Assembly (NCBI GenBank): GCA_964508185.1
Contig: CAZDSS010000004.1
Span: 1 to 54,879, forward strand
DNA length: 54,879 bases
From: CAZDSS01 sp964508185
GTDB lineage: Bacteria > Pseudomonadota > Alphaproteobacteria > Sphingomonadales > Govanellaceae
Direction: 5' to 3'
In this document: piece by piece, positions 1 through 9,159 of the stretch
Position numbering within the stretch: position 1 is the first letter of the stretch
How the letters are laid out: each line of letters starts with the position of its first letter
Notes under the pieces: model-generated
What the model was told of the DNA's origin: nothing
Seen by the model: only the letters and a program-made list of their open reading frames with translations
The model's database searches: none
Translations under genes and position numbers: made by a program

Positions 1-890
1 TGCTGGAACACCGCAAGGAAGGCGCCGATGAGAAGGGTCGCAAGCCCCGCCGTGCCGACGATCCAGAACCATTCGTCGGTGCCCGCAAGCACAGGCCAGA
101 GGCGCGCGAGCAGGAACACCCCGGCCTTCACCATGGTCGCCGAATGGAGAAAGGCCGAGACGGGGGTCGGCGCCGCCATGGCCTGAGGCAGCCAGAAATG
201 GAACGGGAACTGCGCGCTCTTGGTGAGCGCGCCGAGGAGGATCAGGATGAGCGCCGGGACATAGAGCGCATGATCGCGAATGCGGTCGCCCGCCGCCAGC
301 ACCACGTCGAGATCATAGGTCCCGACCATCTGCCCGATGATGAGCACCCCGGCGAGAAGACAGAGGCCGCCCGCGCCGGTGACGGTGAGCGCCATGCGCG
401 CCCCGTCGCGCGCCCGGGCGTTGTGATACCAGTAGCCGATGAGCAGGAAGGAGAAGAAGCTCGTGAGCTCCCAGAAGAACACGAGCTGGATCAGGTTGCC
501 CGACAGCACCACGCCGAGCATGGAGCCCATGAAGCCCAAAAAGTAGGAGAAGAAGCGGGCGACGGGATCCTCGGGCGACATGTAGTAGCGGGCATAAAGC
601 ACCACCAGGAAGCCGATCCCGAAAATGAGCCCCGTGAACATCAGGGCGAAGCCGTCCATGCGCAGGATGAAATTGAGGCCGAGGCTCGGCGCCCAGCTGA
701 AGGAGCTGCGGATCACCTCGCCGGTCGAGACATCGAAGAAGAAGCTCGCGCCCAGAAAGAAGCCGCCGAGCGCCACGCTCCCCGCGAGCCAGGCTTCCAT
801 ATTCCGCGCGTTCGTGGGGAGGAAGGCCGCAACGACACTGCCGAGGAAGGGTAGCAACAGCAAAAACAACAGCTGCATGTCCTCGGACAT
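1..890 (-). CDS. Mrp-type Na+/H+ antiporter subunit A / NuoL-like proton-translocating protein, partial
   Basis: Reading the reverse strand from an ATG at 890 gives an open frame that runs off the left edge, so only about the first 296 residues are present. The product is very hydrophobic with many predicted membrane helices. It carries the proton-antiporter signatures VFFWELTS (channel glutamate) and LTKSAQFPFHFWLPQAM (channel lysine), followed by PTPVSAFLHSATMVKAG. These are shared by MrpA/PhaA, NuoL and hydrogenase-4-like subunits, which move protons or sodium across the inner membrane. The N-terminal region looks most like MrpA. A second ATG at 878 is possible, but the one at 890 lies behind a GGTGG element. 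Partner subunits, needed to decide between Mrp and complex I, would lie left of the window. Confidence 0.8.
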   Translation of the reverse strand, partial: MSEDMQLLFLLLLPFLGSVVAAFLPTNARNMEAWLAGSVALGGFFLGASFFFDVSTGEVIRSSFSWAPSLGLNFILRMDGFALMFTGLIFGIGFLVVLYARYYMSPEDPVARFFSYFLGFMGSMLGVVLSGNLIQLVFFWELTSFFSFLLIGYWYHNARARDGARMALTVTGAGGLCLLAGVLIIGQMVGTYDLDVVLAAGDRIRDHALYVPALILILLGALTKSAQFPFHFWLPQAMAAPTPVSAFLHSATMVKAGVFLLARLWPVLAGTDEWFWIVGTAGLATLLIGAFLAVFQ

Positions 891-1072
891 AGTCTGGGGA
901 TCCACCTAATCTTCTGAAATTTTGGCGCTGAACCGGAGCGGCGTCGCATTATGTTTGTTTCTCATCGCCATAAGCAAGACTTTTAATCTCCCTTTCATGC
1001 CGGAAAACATTTGCGTTGCCGGGTTTTCGCACCCGCGAGGACCCTTGCCGCATGATCCGGGGACAGCTATGA

Positions 1073-2257
1073 ATGCCGGCCATGAAATCATTCGACGCCA
1101 TCATCATCGGGGCCGGCGCGGCGGGGCTCATGTGCGCGCTCACCGCCGGCCAGCGGGGGCGGCGCGTGCTGCTGCTGGAGCATGGGCCGAAAATCGGCGC
1201 GAAGATCCTGATCTCGGGCGGCGGACGCTGCAACTTCACCAATCTCGAAGCTTCGGCCGAACGCTTCCTGTCCGCCAACCGGCATTTCTGCAAGTCGGCC
1301 CTCAAGCGATACAGCCAGCAGGATTTCATCGCGCTCGTGGAGCGGCACCGCATTCCGTACCACGAGAAGACCCTCGGCCAGCTGTTCTGCGACGGCTCGG
1401 CGCGGGAGATCGTCGCCATGCTGCGCGCCGAATGCGACGCCGGGGGCGTCGACATCCGGACCCATCACCGGGTGACGGGGGTAAGCCGCAGCGATCGTTA
1501 CACTGTCGTAACGGACAAGGGAATGTTCGACGCCCCCTGCCTTGTGGTGGCGACCGGCGGGCTTTCCATCCCGCAGATGGGGGCGACCGGCTTCGCCTAT
1601 GATCTCGTGCGCAGGTTCGGCCTTGCCGTGCGGGAAACCCGCCCCGCCCTGGTGCCCCTGACCCTGGGAGACGCGGATCTCGAGATGGCGAGCGAACTGA
1701 GCGGGGTGTCCCTTCCCGTCGTCGCCCGCTGCAATGGCGCGGCCTTCGCCGAGAGCATGCTGTTCACCCATCGCGGCCTGTCGGGACCTGCGATCCTGCA
1801 GATATCCTCCTACTGGCGGGAAGGTGCGGAGCTTGCGATCGATCTGCTGCCGGGGGAGGATGCCGCCGCATTTCTTCTGTCCCGCAAAGCCGCGCGGCCC
1901 AAGGCGGAGGTCAGGACCGTGCTCGGCGAAGCCCTGCCCCATCGCCTCGCCCACAGGATCGCGGAGCGGGAGGGGCTTTCCGGCATGATCGGCGCAGTCA
2001 CCGACAAGCGCCTCCGCGGCCTGGCCGAGCAGCTCAAACGGTGGCGGATCACCCCTTCGGGCTCGGAAGGATACAGGAAGGCGGAAGTGACGCTCGGCGG
2101 GGTCGATACCGATCACCTGTCCTCGCGCAGCATGGAGGCGCGGGACGTACCCGGCCTGTTCGTCATCGGCGAGGCGGTGGACGTGACGGGCTGGCTTGGC
2201 GGATATAACTTCCAGTGGGCCTGGTCCAGCGGCCGCGCCGCGGGCGAGGCCATCTGA
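1073..2257 (+). CDS. NAD(P)/FAD-dependent oxidoreductase, HI0933 (BaiN/YhiN-like) family
   Basis: A 394-residue flavoprotein. The N-terminus has a Rossmann dinucleotide-binding motif (IIIGAGAAGLMCALTAG, about residues 8-24), followed by the family signature ISGGGRCNFTN. The C-terminus has the second FAD contact GLFVIGEAVDVTGWLGGYN and an AWSSGRAAG tail. These mark the HI0933 family, whose physiological substrate is mostly unknown; one gut member, BaiN, has been linked to bile acid reduction. The ATG at 1073 follows GGGGACAG at a suitable distance; an in-frame ATG at 1082 is an alternative. Only 28 bases separate it from uup, so the two may be co-transcribed. The family call is firm, the substrate unknown. 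Confidence 0.88.
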   Translation: MPAMKSFDAIIIGAGAAGLMCALTAGQRGRRVLLLEHGPKIGAKILISGGGRCNFTNLEASAERFLSANRHFCKSALKRYSQQDFIALVERHRIPYHEKTLGQLFCDGSAREIVAMLRAECDAGGVDIRTHHRVTGVSRSDRYTVVTDKGMFDAPCLVVATGGLSIPQMGATGFAYDLVRRFGLAVRETRPALVPLTLGDADLEMASELSGVSLPVVARCNGAAFAESMLFTHRGLSGPAILQISSYWREGAELAIDLLPGEDAAAFLLSRKAARPKAEVRTVLGEALPHRLAHRIAEREGLSGMIGAVTDKRLRGLAEQLKRWRITPSGSEGYRKAEVTLGGVDTDHLSSRSMEARDVPGLFVIGEAVDVTGWLGGYNFQWAWSSGRAAGEAI

Positions 2258-2285
2258 CGGACGTGAGATCAGCGGGAAAGAACCT

Positions 2286-4091
2286 ATGGCGCCACCCATC
2301 CTGACCCTCAAGGACATGCGCTTGCGCCTCGGCGCGACGCCGCTTTTCACCGGCGTCGAGCTGGTGGTGGAGCCGGGCGACCGGCTGTCGCTCGTGGGCC
2401 GCAACGGCTCGGGCAAGTCCACCCTGCTCAAGGTGATCGCCGGCATCATGGAGGCCGACGGCGGCGAGCGCTTCGTGCAGCCGGGCCTGCGCATCGCCTA
2501 CCTTTCGCAGGAGCCGGATTTCACCGGGTATGACAGCGTCGGCGCCTATGTGGCGGCGGGGCTCGCCGCCAACTCGGCCGACGCCTTCTACCGGGTGGAG
2601 GCGGTCCTCGGCGAGGTGGGGATCGCGCCCGATCTCGATCCCGCGACCCTGTCGGGCGGCGAGGCGCGGAAAGTGGCGCTCGCCCGCGCCTTCGTGAGCG
2701 ACCCCGACCTTCTGCTGCTGGACGAGCCCACCAATCATCTGGATCTTGCAACCATCGCCTGGCTGGAACAGAGCCTTGCGTCCTTCACCGGCGCGCTCAT
2801 CGTCATCAGCCATGACCGCGCCTTCCTGCGCAATGTGAGCCGCGCCATCTTCTGGCTCGACCGCGGCATCGTGCGCCGCCACAACCGCGGCTTCGCCCAT
2901 TTCGAGGAATGGCAGGAACAGGTCTATGCGGAGGAGGAGGCGGCGGCCGAACGCCTCAACAAGAAGCTCGAGGAGGAGCTTCACTGGCTTGCCCGCGGCG
3001 TCACCGCCCGCCGCAAGCGCAACCAGGGGCGGCTGCGGCGGCTGCAGGAGCTTCGGCGGGAAAAGGCCGAGGCCATCAAGCGCAGCGGCAATGTGCGCAT
3101 GCAGGCGGAAAGCGGCGCGGTTTCCGGCAAGCTGGTGATCGAGGCGCGGGGCATCGCCAAGCGCTATGGCGACCGGGTGATCTTCAGCAATTTCTCGACC
3201 CGGGTCGGACGCGGCGACAGGGTCGGCATCATCGGGCCGAATGGCGCGGGCAAGTCGACCCTGCTCAAGGTGCTGACGGGCAATCTCGCGCCCGATGAGG
3301 GCGAGGTGCGGCTCGGCAGCAATCTGCAGATCGCCTATCTCGACCAGACCCGCGCCCGCCTCAATGAGGCCGACCGGCTGCAGGACGTGCTGGCCGACGG
3401 CAACGACTATGTGGAGGTTCTCGGCCAGCAGCGCCATGTGGCGAGCTACGCCAAGGACTTCCTGTTCAGCCCCGAACAGCTGCGCGCGCCGGTGTCGGCC
3501 CTGTCCGGCGGCGAGCGCAACCGGCTCCTTCTCGCCCGCATCCTCGCGCGGCCGTCGAACCTTCTGATCCTCGACGAGCCCACCAACGATCTCGACATGG
3601 AGACGCTCGATCTCCTGCAGGATCTGCTGAGCGATTATGACGGCACCCTCCTCCTCGTAAGCCACGACCGCGATTTCCTCGATCGCATCGTGACTTCCAC
3701 CATCGTCCTCGAGGGCGACGGCACCATCATGGAATATGCGGGGGGCTACAGCGACTATCTGATCCAGCGCGGCGGGCGGAATGATGACAAGGCCCGCCCG
3801 GCCCGCAAGGAAGCGAAGCCTGCCGCCGCCCCGAAGCCCGAGCGGAGCAGCAACCGCCTCAGCTACAAGCACAAGCGGCGGCTGGAGCAGCTGCCCGACG
3901 AGATCGCCAAGGCGGAAGCGGAAATCGCGAAGCTTGAAAAGCTTCTCGCCGATCCCGGCTTCTATTCCCGCGATCCCGCGGGCTTCACGGCGGCGGGCGA
4001 AAGCCTTGAGGCCGCGCGCGCGACGCTCCAGTCACTTGAGGATGAATGGCTGGAGCTCGAGATGCTGCGGGAGGAAAGCGAGCAGGGCTGA
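2286..4091 (+). CDS. uup: ABC-F family ATPase Uup
   Basis: A cytoplasmic 601-residue protein with two ATP-binding cassettes and no membrane segments. Cassette 1 has Walker A GRNGSGKST (38-46), signature LSGGEARK and Walker B LLLDEPTNHLD. Cassette 2 has GPNGAGKST (about 317), LSGGERNR and LILDEPTNDLD. A charged, coiled-coil C-terminal domain (about residues 520-601) is what separates Uup from other ABC-F proteins; it binds branched DNA in E. coli. ABC-F proteins act on ribosomes or DNA rather than in transport. The frame is open upstream of 2286, but ATG 2286 follows GGGAAAGAA and begins the conserved cassette within ten residues. It follows the flavoprotein gene by 28 bases. Confidence 0.92.
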   Translation: MAPPILTLKDMRLRLGATPLFTGVELVVEPGDRLSLVGRNGSGKSTLLKVIAGIMEADGGERFVQPGLRIAYLSQEPDFTGYDSVGAYVAAGLAANSADAFYRVEAVLGEVGIAPDLDPATLSGGEARKVALARAFVSDPDLLLLDEPTNHLDLATIAWLEQSLASFTGALIVISHDRAFLRNVSRAIFWLDRGIVRRHNRGFAHFEEWQEQVYAEEEAAAERLNKKLEEELHWLARGVTARRKRNQGRLRRLQELRREKAEAIKRSGNVRMQAESGAVSGKLVIEARGIAKRYGDRVIFSNFSTRVGRGDRVGIIGPNGAGKSTLLKVLTGNLAPDEGEVRLGSNLQIAYLDQTRARLNEADRLQDVLADGNDYVEVLGQQRHVASYAKDFLFSPEQLRAPVSALSGGERNRLLLARILARPSNLLILDEPTNDLDMETLDLLQDLLSDYDGTLLLVSHDRDFLDRIVTSTIVLEGDGTIMEYAGGYSDYLIQRGGRNDDKARPARKEAKPAAAPKPERSSNRLSYKHKRRLEQLPDEIAKAEAEIAKLEKLLADPGFYSRDPAGFTAAGESLEAARATLQSLEDEWLELEMLREESEQG

Positions 4092-4108
4092 AGACGACGC
4101 CCGGGATC

Positions 4109-5641
4109 TCAATGGATCCCGTGCATGCCCTTGCGGAGAAGGGGGGTCAACACCACCAGCACGATCCCCATGCCCACGCCCCAGAGCCCGATATTCTGGA
4201 ACACGTCCACATAGCCCTGAAGCGCCGCCCCGCGGTCGAGGGCGACGCCGCCCGCCGTCTCGGCGCTGGTCCCCATGGCGATGAGCGACGCGATGTACTG
4301 CGCGCCTGCGGACGACAGGAACCAGATCCCCATCATCAGGCCGACCACGCGCTGCACCGACAGCTTGGTGATCATGGAAAGCCCCACGGGCGACAGGCAC
4401 AGCTCGCCCGTCGTATGGAAGAAATAGGCAAGCACGATCCAGATGGCGGGGACGAGGAAATTCTCGTCCGCATAGCGCGTGCCGTAGACGAGGATGAGGA
4501 AGCCGACCCCCACCTGCACGAGGCCGAGGGCGAATTTCATGGGCGTGCTCGGCTCGAGCCCGCGCCGCGCCAGCGCCACCCAGAGGCCCGCAAAAAGCGG
4601 CGCGCACAGGATGATGAACATGGGATTGAGCGCCTGGAACTGGGACGCCTTGATATGGAAGCCGAGGACGTCGCGGTCCACGTTGCGGTCGGCGAACAGG
4701 GTCAGGGAGGATCCCGCCTGCTCGAACAGGGCCCAGAACATCACCGAGAAGGTGGTGAGCACCAGCGCGACGATAATGCGGTCGCGCTCCACGGTCGTGC
4801 AGCGGAAGAAGGAGAAATAGAGAATCCCGGCGGCGACCGCCGCGCTGAACCCGCCGAGGAGCGTACCGATCAGCGAATAGCTCTGCACCAGGAACCAGGC
4901 GATGAGGACGCCACCCAGCGTGGCGAGATAGATGGTGTTCTCGACCGAAAGCCCGATGGGGCTCCGCCGCCGCAGAAGCTCGGGATCGTGCGGCTCCGCC
5001 TTGCCTTCGAGATATTTCTGGCCCCACAGGAAGAAGATGAGGCCGAACAGCATGCCGATGCCGGCAAGCCCGAAGCCGTAGGCCCAGCCATAGGTCTCGC
5101 CAAGATAGCCGCAGAGGATGGTGGCGATCCAGGACCCCAGATTGATCCCCATGTAGAAGATGGTGAAGCCCGAATCCCGCCGCGGATCCTCGGGCGCATA
5201 GAGGGCGCCGACGATCGTGGAGATGTTGGGCTTGAGGAACCCGACCCCGGTGATGATGAGGCCGAGCGAGAGATAGAAGATCTGGAGATAAAAGGGGTCG
5301 CGATCCACGAGCCGCGTGCCGTCGGCGGCGACCGTCTCCATGGCCGGCGCCCCTTCGAAGGCCATGCCGAAATGGCCGAGGACGAGCAGGATCGCGCCCA
5401 GCGTCACCGCCTTGCGGAAGCCGAGATAACGGTCGGCGATATAGCCGCCGATCACGGGACCCGCATAGACGAGGGCCGTATAGGCGCCGAAGATCTGGTA
5501 GCTCCCCTGGTCGGAAAAGAGGAAATGCTTGGCCACATAGAGCGTCAGCAGCGCCTTCATGCCGTAGAAGCTGAAACGCTCCCACATCTCGGTCATGAAG
5601 CAGATGAAAAGCCCCGGAGGATGGCCGAAAAAGCTGCGCAT
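4109..5641 (-). CDS. POT/PTR2 family proton-coupled peptide MFS transporter
   Basis: A 510-residue inner-membrane protein with about 12-14 predicted helices. Helix 1 carries the ExxERFxxYG proton-coupling motif of the POT family (EMWERFSFYG, about residues 19-28). The next loop has GYIADRYLGFRKAVTLGA, the family signature. Such proteins import di- and tripeptides with protons. The gene converges on uup with only 17 bases between their stop codons and diverges from the AidB-like gene across about 160 bases. A small inverted repeat (CGGGATC/GATCCCG, 4102-4121) overlaps the 3' end but lacks a T-run. Family assignment is firm; peptide specificity cannot be read from sequence. Confidence 0.93.
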   Translation of the reverse strand: MRSFFGHPPGLFICFMTEMWERFSFYGMKALLTLYVAKHFLFSDQGSYQIFGAYTALVYAGPVIGGYIADRYLGFRKAVTLGAILLVLGHFGMAFEGAPAMETVAADGTRLVDRDPFYLQIFYLSLGLIITGVGFLKPNISTIVGALYAPEDPRRDSGFTIFYMGINLGSWIATILCGYLGETYGWAYGFGLAGIGMLFGLIFFLWGQKYLEGKAEPHDPELLRRRSPIGLSVENTIYLATLGGVLIAWFLVQSYSLIGTLLGGFSAAVAAGILYFSFFRCTTVERDRIIVALVLTTFSVMFWALFEQAGSSLTLFADRNVDRDVLGFHIKASQFQALNPMFIILCAPLFAGLWVALARRGLEPSTPMKFALGLVQVGVGFLILVYGTRYADENFLVPAIWIVLAYFFHTTGELCLSPVGLSMITKLSVQRVVGLMMGIWFLSSAGAQYIASLIAMGTSAETAGGVALDRGAALQGYVDVFQNIGLWGVGMGIVLVVLTPLLRKGMHGIH

Positions 5642-5732
5642 GCGACGTTTCCTCTGAATTCCGGCGGCAAGTTCCGGGCCGCGGACACCCGGCCCCGCCG
5701 GCTATACGCCCTTTTTTGCTTCTGTTACTATG

Positions 5733-5759
5733 CCCCATGCTCGTGCGCGTTGCATGGGG
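5733..5759. repeat. Perfect 8-bp inverted repeat in the POT / AidB-like intergenic region
   Basis: CCCCATGC (5733-5740) and GCATGGGG (5752-5759) are exact reverse complements separated by 11 bases. They lie about 40 bases upstream of the AidB-like start, after TATACGCCC and TACTAT elements that could be -10 boxes. The repeat could be a regulator site or a hairpin in the 5' leader. No regulator gene is adjacent. Confidence 0.4.
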
Positions 5760-5799
5760 AATTTCTGTCGAAGGGCACCAGGACGGGCAAGGGACGAAC

Positions 5800-7452
5800 A
5801 TGGCCTTCCGCGCACCGATCAGCGACCTGCCGACCCATCAGGTGAGCAATCAGCCGCCGCCCTTCGCCGATCTCAATCTGTTCGAAATCGACCGCCCCAT
5901 GCAGGAGGCGCTGGCGCGCGAGGGCGGGCAGGCCTTCCTGAAAAAGGTCCGGGATCTCGGCGCCGTCATGGGAAGCGCCGCTGCCTTCGAGCAGGCGGAC
6001 GCCGCCAACAAGGCGAAGCCCCAGCTCCAGACCTTCGACCGCTATGGCCGCCGGGTGGACGAGGTGACGTTCCATCCCGCCTATCACTGGCTGATGGAGA
6101 CGGGGATCAGCCACGGCATCCCGGCGATCGCCTGGACGGCAGGGCCGGGCGGCCATGTTGCCCATACGGCGCTTGAATATGTCTTCGCCCAGGTCGAGGG
6201 CGGCGTCTGCTGCCCGCTCACCATGACCTATGCGGCGGTCCCCCTCCTCCGCCGGGTGCCCGAGCTTGATGCGGTCTGGACGCCGAAGGTGCTGTCAGGG
6301 CGCTACGATCCGCGCCTCGTGCCTGTGGCGGAGAAACAGGGCGCGACCATCGGCATGGCCATGACCGAGAAGCAGGGCGGGTCCGACGTGCGCAGCAACG
6401 AGACCCGGGCCGAGCCCGCGGGCGACGGCTGGTATCGGCTCACGGGGCACAAATGGTTCTGCTCCGCGCCCATGAGCGACGCCTTCTTCACCCTCGCGCG
6501 CACGGAACATGGCCTCAGCTGCTTCTTCCTGCCGCGCTGGCGGCCGGACGGCACGCGCAATCCGTTCTTCATCCAGCGCCTCAAGGACAAGCTCGGCAAC
6601 TGGTCCAACGCCTCCGCCGAGATCGAATATGCGGGAAGCCTCGCCCTTCTCGTGGGCGAGGAAGGCCGCGGCATCCAGACCATCATCGAGATGGTGCATC
6701 ATACCCGGCTCGATACCGCCATGGCGCCGACGGCCCTCATGCGGCAGGCCCTCGTCCAGGCGATCCATCATGCCCGCCACCGCATCGCCTTCCAGCGCCG
6801 CCTCGTGGATCAGCCCATGATGCGGCGGGTGCTCGCCGACCTCGCGCTCGAGGTCGAGGGGGCGGTCGCCCTTCTGATGCGCACGGCCCGGGGATATGAC
6901 GAAGCCGCGGCGGGCGATGGCGACGCCGCGCGCTTCGCCAGGCTCGCCGTGAGCCTCGCCAAATATCACATCAACCGGCAATGCCCCCATTTCGTCTATG
7001 AGGCGCTCGAATGCCTCGGCGGCAACGGCTATGTGGAAGAGAACATCATGCCGCGGCTCTACCGCGAGGCGCCGCTCAACAGCATCTGGGAAGGATCGGG
7101 CAACGTGATCTGCCTCGATCTCCTGCGGGCCGTGGGCAAAGATCCCACCGTCCTCGACCTGTATTTCGCCGAGCTCAGGGCTGCGCGCGGCGGCAGCCGG
7201 CTGCTGGACCGGGCGGCGGACGCCCTTCAGGAGACGTGGCGCGCAACACCCGGGGAGGGCGCTGCGCGGCGGCTTGCGGAGCGCATGGCGGTCGCATTGC
7301 AGGCGAGCCTTCTCGTCCGCCATGCGCCGGCGGAGGTTGGAGACGCCTTCGCCGCAACACGGCTCGATCCGGACGCCCGCGGGTGCGCCTACGGGGCGCA
7401 CGAGGCGAGGATCGACGAGGACATGATCCTGTCACGGGCGCTGCCCGCATGA
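5800..7452 (+). CDS. AidB-like acyl-CoA dehydrogenase family protein
   Basis: A 550-residue flavoenzyme. The opening THQVSNQPPPFADLNLFE is the hallmark of the AidB branch, which is longer (about 540 residues) than ordinary acyl-CoA dehydrogenases. The FAD/substrate region has GMAMTEKQGGSDVRSN (about 185-200) and LTGHKWFCSAPMSD. The C-terminal half has ECLGGNGYVEENIMPRLYRE and NSIWEGSGNV (about 415-437). E. coli AidB is induced by alkylating agents and binds DNA; other members act as isovaleryl-CoA-type dehydrogenases, so the role here is open. The frame is open upstream, but ATG 5800 follows GGGCAAGGGA and starts at the conserved N-terminus. The M14 gene starts 50 bases downstream on the same strand. 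Confidence 0.88.
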   Translation: MAFRAPISDLPTHQVSNQPPPFADLNLFEIDRPMQEALAREGGQAFLKKVRDLGAVMGSAAAFEQADAANKAKPQLQTFDRYGRRVDEVTFHPAYHWLMETGISHGIPAIAWTAGPGGHVAHTALEYVFAQVEGGVCCPLTMTYAAVPLLRRVPELDAVWTPKVLSGRYDPRLVPVAEKQGATIGMAMTEKQGGSDVRSNETRAEPAGDGWYRLTGHKWFCSAPMSDAFFTLARTEHGLSCFFLPRWRPDGTRNPFFIQRLKDKLGNWSNASAEIEYAGSLALLVGEEGRGIQTIIEMVHHTRLDTAMAPTALMRQALVQAIHHARHRIAFQRRLVDQPMMRRVLADLALEVEGAVALLMRTARGYDEAAAGDGDAARFARLAVSLAKYHINRQCPHFVYEALECLGGNGYVEENIMPRLYREAPLNSIWEGSGNVICLDLLRAVGKDPTVLDLYFAELRAARGGSRLLDRAADALQETWRATPGEGAARRLAERMAVALQASLLVRHAPAEVGDAFAATRLDPDARGCAYGAHEARIDEDMILSRALPA

Positions 7453-7502
7453 CGGGACGGGATGCAGTCATGAACACGGGGTACACAGCAGGGGGAGACC
7501 AT

Positions 7503-8633
7503 ATGATCCGTATCACCGACGCTTTCGACGGCGGCAACATCATCGTGCGTTCGCTCGACGACCCTGAGGACATCCAGCTGGAGATCCGCAAGGACAACGG
7601 GTCCGATTTCTATCAGTGGTTCTATTACCGCCTGACCGGGGCCCGCGGCGAGGAATGCGTGATGAAGATCCTGAACGCCGGCGGCGCGGCCTATGCCAAG
7701 GGCTTCGAAGGCTACCGCGCGGTTGCGTCCTATGACCGGGTCAACTGGTTCCGGGTCTCCACCGGCTATCAGAACGGCGTCCTCACCATCCGCCACCGGC
7801 CGGAGCGGGATGCGGTCTATTACGCCTATTTCGCGCCCTATTCCATGGAGCGGCACGCGGATCTCATCGCCCGGACGCTGATGGACGATCGCGTGCGGCT
7901 CGAAGTGCCGGGGCGCACGCTCGATGGGCAGGATCTCGACCTTCTGGTGATCGGCGGCGATCCGCTGCAGGTGAAGAAGCGCGCCTGGATCATCGGCCGC
8001 CAGCATCCGGGCGAGACCATGGCGGAATATTTCATCGAGGGGCTTCTCGATCGCCTGCTCAACCGCAACGACCCGGTGGGCCGCGCCCTTCTCGAACGCT
8101 TCACCTTCCATGTGGTGCCCAACATGAACCCCGACGGCAGCCGGCGCGGGCATCTCCGCACCAACGCCGTCGGCACAAACCTCAACCGCGCCTGGGCCGA
8201 GCCGAGCATGGAATCGAGCCCCGAGGTGTTCCTCATCCGCCAGCGCATGGAAGAAGTGGGCGTCGATTTCCTGCTGGACGTCCATGGCGACGAGGAGCTG
8301 CCGTACAATTTCGTGATCGAACCCCACGGCATCCCGTCCCTCAGCGACAAGCAGAAGGAGCTGGCCGCGGGCTTCAAGGCGGCGCTCCTCGCCGCGAGCC
8401 CCGATTTCCAGACCGCCCACGGCTATCCCGTGCCGCCCGCGGGCAAGGCGGACATGCGGCTTTGCAATACCTGGGTCGCCGAGCGCTTCGGCTGCCTCGC
8501 GCTCACCTTCGAGCAGCCGTTCAAGGATACGGCCGACACGCCGGACCTCGTCTATGGCTGGTCGCCCGAGCGGGCGCGCATCCTCGGCCGCGCCAATCTG
8601 GACGCCCTGCTTGCCATAAGCGACCGCATCTGA
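7503..8633 (+). CDS. M14-family zinc carboxypeptidase (cytosolic carboxypeptidase-like)
   Basis: A 376-residue protein without a signal peptide. An N-terminal beta-rich domain (about 1-125) precedes a metallocarboxypeptidase domain. Metal and catalytic motifs are visible: RQHPGET (HxxE), NPDGSRRG, then GTNLNRAW, DVHGDEE (third zinc histidine) and LTFEQPF (catalytic glutamate). This arrangement matches the cytosolic M14 subfamily related to the enzymes that deglutamylate eukaryotic tubulin; bacterial substrates are not established. ATG 7503 has a strong GGGGGAGA site. An earlier ATG (7449) overlapping the previous stop lacks one. Confidence 0.9.
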   Translation: MIRITDAFDGGNIIVRSLDDPEDIQLEIRKDNGSDFYQWFYYRLTGARGEECVMKILNAGGAAYAKGFEGYRAVASYDRVNWFRVSTGYQNGVLTIRHRPERDAVYYAYFAPYSMERHADLIARTLMDDRVRLEVPGRTLDGQDLDLLVIGGDPLQVKKRAWIIGRQHPGETMAEYFIEGLLDRLLNRNDPVGRALLERFTFHVVPNMNPDGSRRGHLRTNAVGTNLNRAWAEPSMESSPEVFLIRQRMEEVGVDFLLDVHGDEELPYNFVIEPHGIPSLSDKQKELAAGFKAALLAASPDFQTAHGYPVPPAGKADMRLCNTWVAERFGCLALTFEQPFKDTADTPDLVYGWSPERARILGRANLDALLAISDRI

Positions 8634-8690
8634 TCCGCAACGGCTCGGAACATCGGACAGGCTCGGCGGTTATTCGGGCATGGGGAGCGC

Positions 8691-9086
8691 ATGGGCTCCC
8701 CGCGACAGGATACAAGCCAGATGAACAGGAAATCAGAGCAGGCCGGGGGCGGCAGCGCTTCCCGGCAGCAGCAGTCCCAACGGTCGCCGTCGGAGGACGC
8801 CGACATCCGTCACGAGCGGCCCGCCGCCTCGGAGCCGAGCCTTCCGGACAGCGACATGGAGGATCCGACCGGGAGCAGGCGCCCGGGCCCGGTGGAGGAG
8901 CCGGACAGGCCCGGACGGCCCGGCAAGATCCGTCTCGACTCGCCCGATCTTCCCGCCGGATCGCAGGAAGAAAACGAGCCCGAGGATCTCGTCGGCCCGC
9001 AGGAGGATGCGCCCCGCGCGGGCGGCCCCACCGTGAAGCCCGGCGACCTGGAGGATACCCCGGGATCCCGCACGCCCCGCCGCTAG
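8691..9086 (+). CDS. Hypothetical low-complexity, probably disordered protein
   Basis: A 131-residue frame, rich in Pro, Glu, Asp, Gly, Ser and Arg with few hydrophobic residues, so probably disordered. I recognise no family. Support for coding is a GGGGAG element just before ATG 8691, G/C-rich third positions throughout, and a stop 20 bases before a strong hairpin. An alternative start is ATG 8721. The opposite frame across the same region is also open, so this is a tentative call. Confidence 0.45.
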   Translation: MGSPRQDTSQMNRKSEQAGGGSASRQQQSQRSPSEDADIRHERPAASEPSLPDSDMEDPTGSRRPGPVEEPDRPGRPGKIRLDSPDLPAGSQEENEPEDLVGPQEDAPRAGGPTVKPGDLEDTPGSRTPRR

Positions 9087-9106
9087 GCCCGCGACGCTCA
9101 ACAAAA

Positions 9107-9136
9107 AGGCCTTTATGGCTCGCGCCATAAAGGCCT
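9107..9136 (-). terminator. Rho-independent terminator of gcrA (possibly bidirectional)
   Basis: A perfect 13-bp stem (AGGCCTTTATGGC / GCCATAAAGGCCT) closes a 4-base TCGC loop. On the reverse strand it begins 23 bases past the gcrA stop and is followed by a run of five T (AAAAA at 9103-9107), the classic form. On the forward strand it is followed by GATCTTTC, so it may also end transcription of the low-complexity gene. Confidence 0.85.
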
Positions 9137-9159
9137 GATCTTTCGGGAAGGGTATCCGC

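Noticed and set aside
2163..3872. Long open frame antisense to uup
   Set aside because: It mirrors codon bias of the true gene; the forward frame has full ABC-F motifs. Similar shadows occur opposite trkH (15295-16548), ligD (35190-37802), E1 (45227-47068) and the kinase/amidase genes (48932-51484).
4102..4121. Terminator between uup and the peptide transporter gene
   Set aside because: The 7-bp repeat overlaps coding sequence and has no T-run, so it is too weak to list.
8733..9128. Reverse-strand frame opposite the low-complexity gene
   Set aside because: It would begin inside the gcrA terminator and lacks a ribosome site; the forward frame has better signals.
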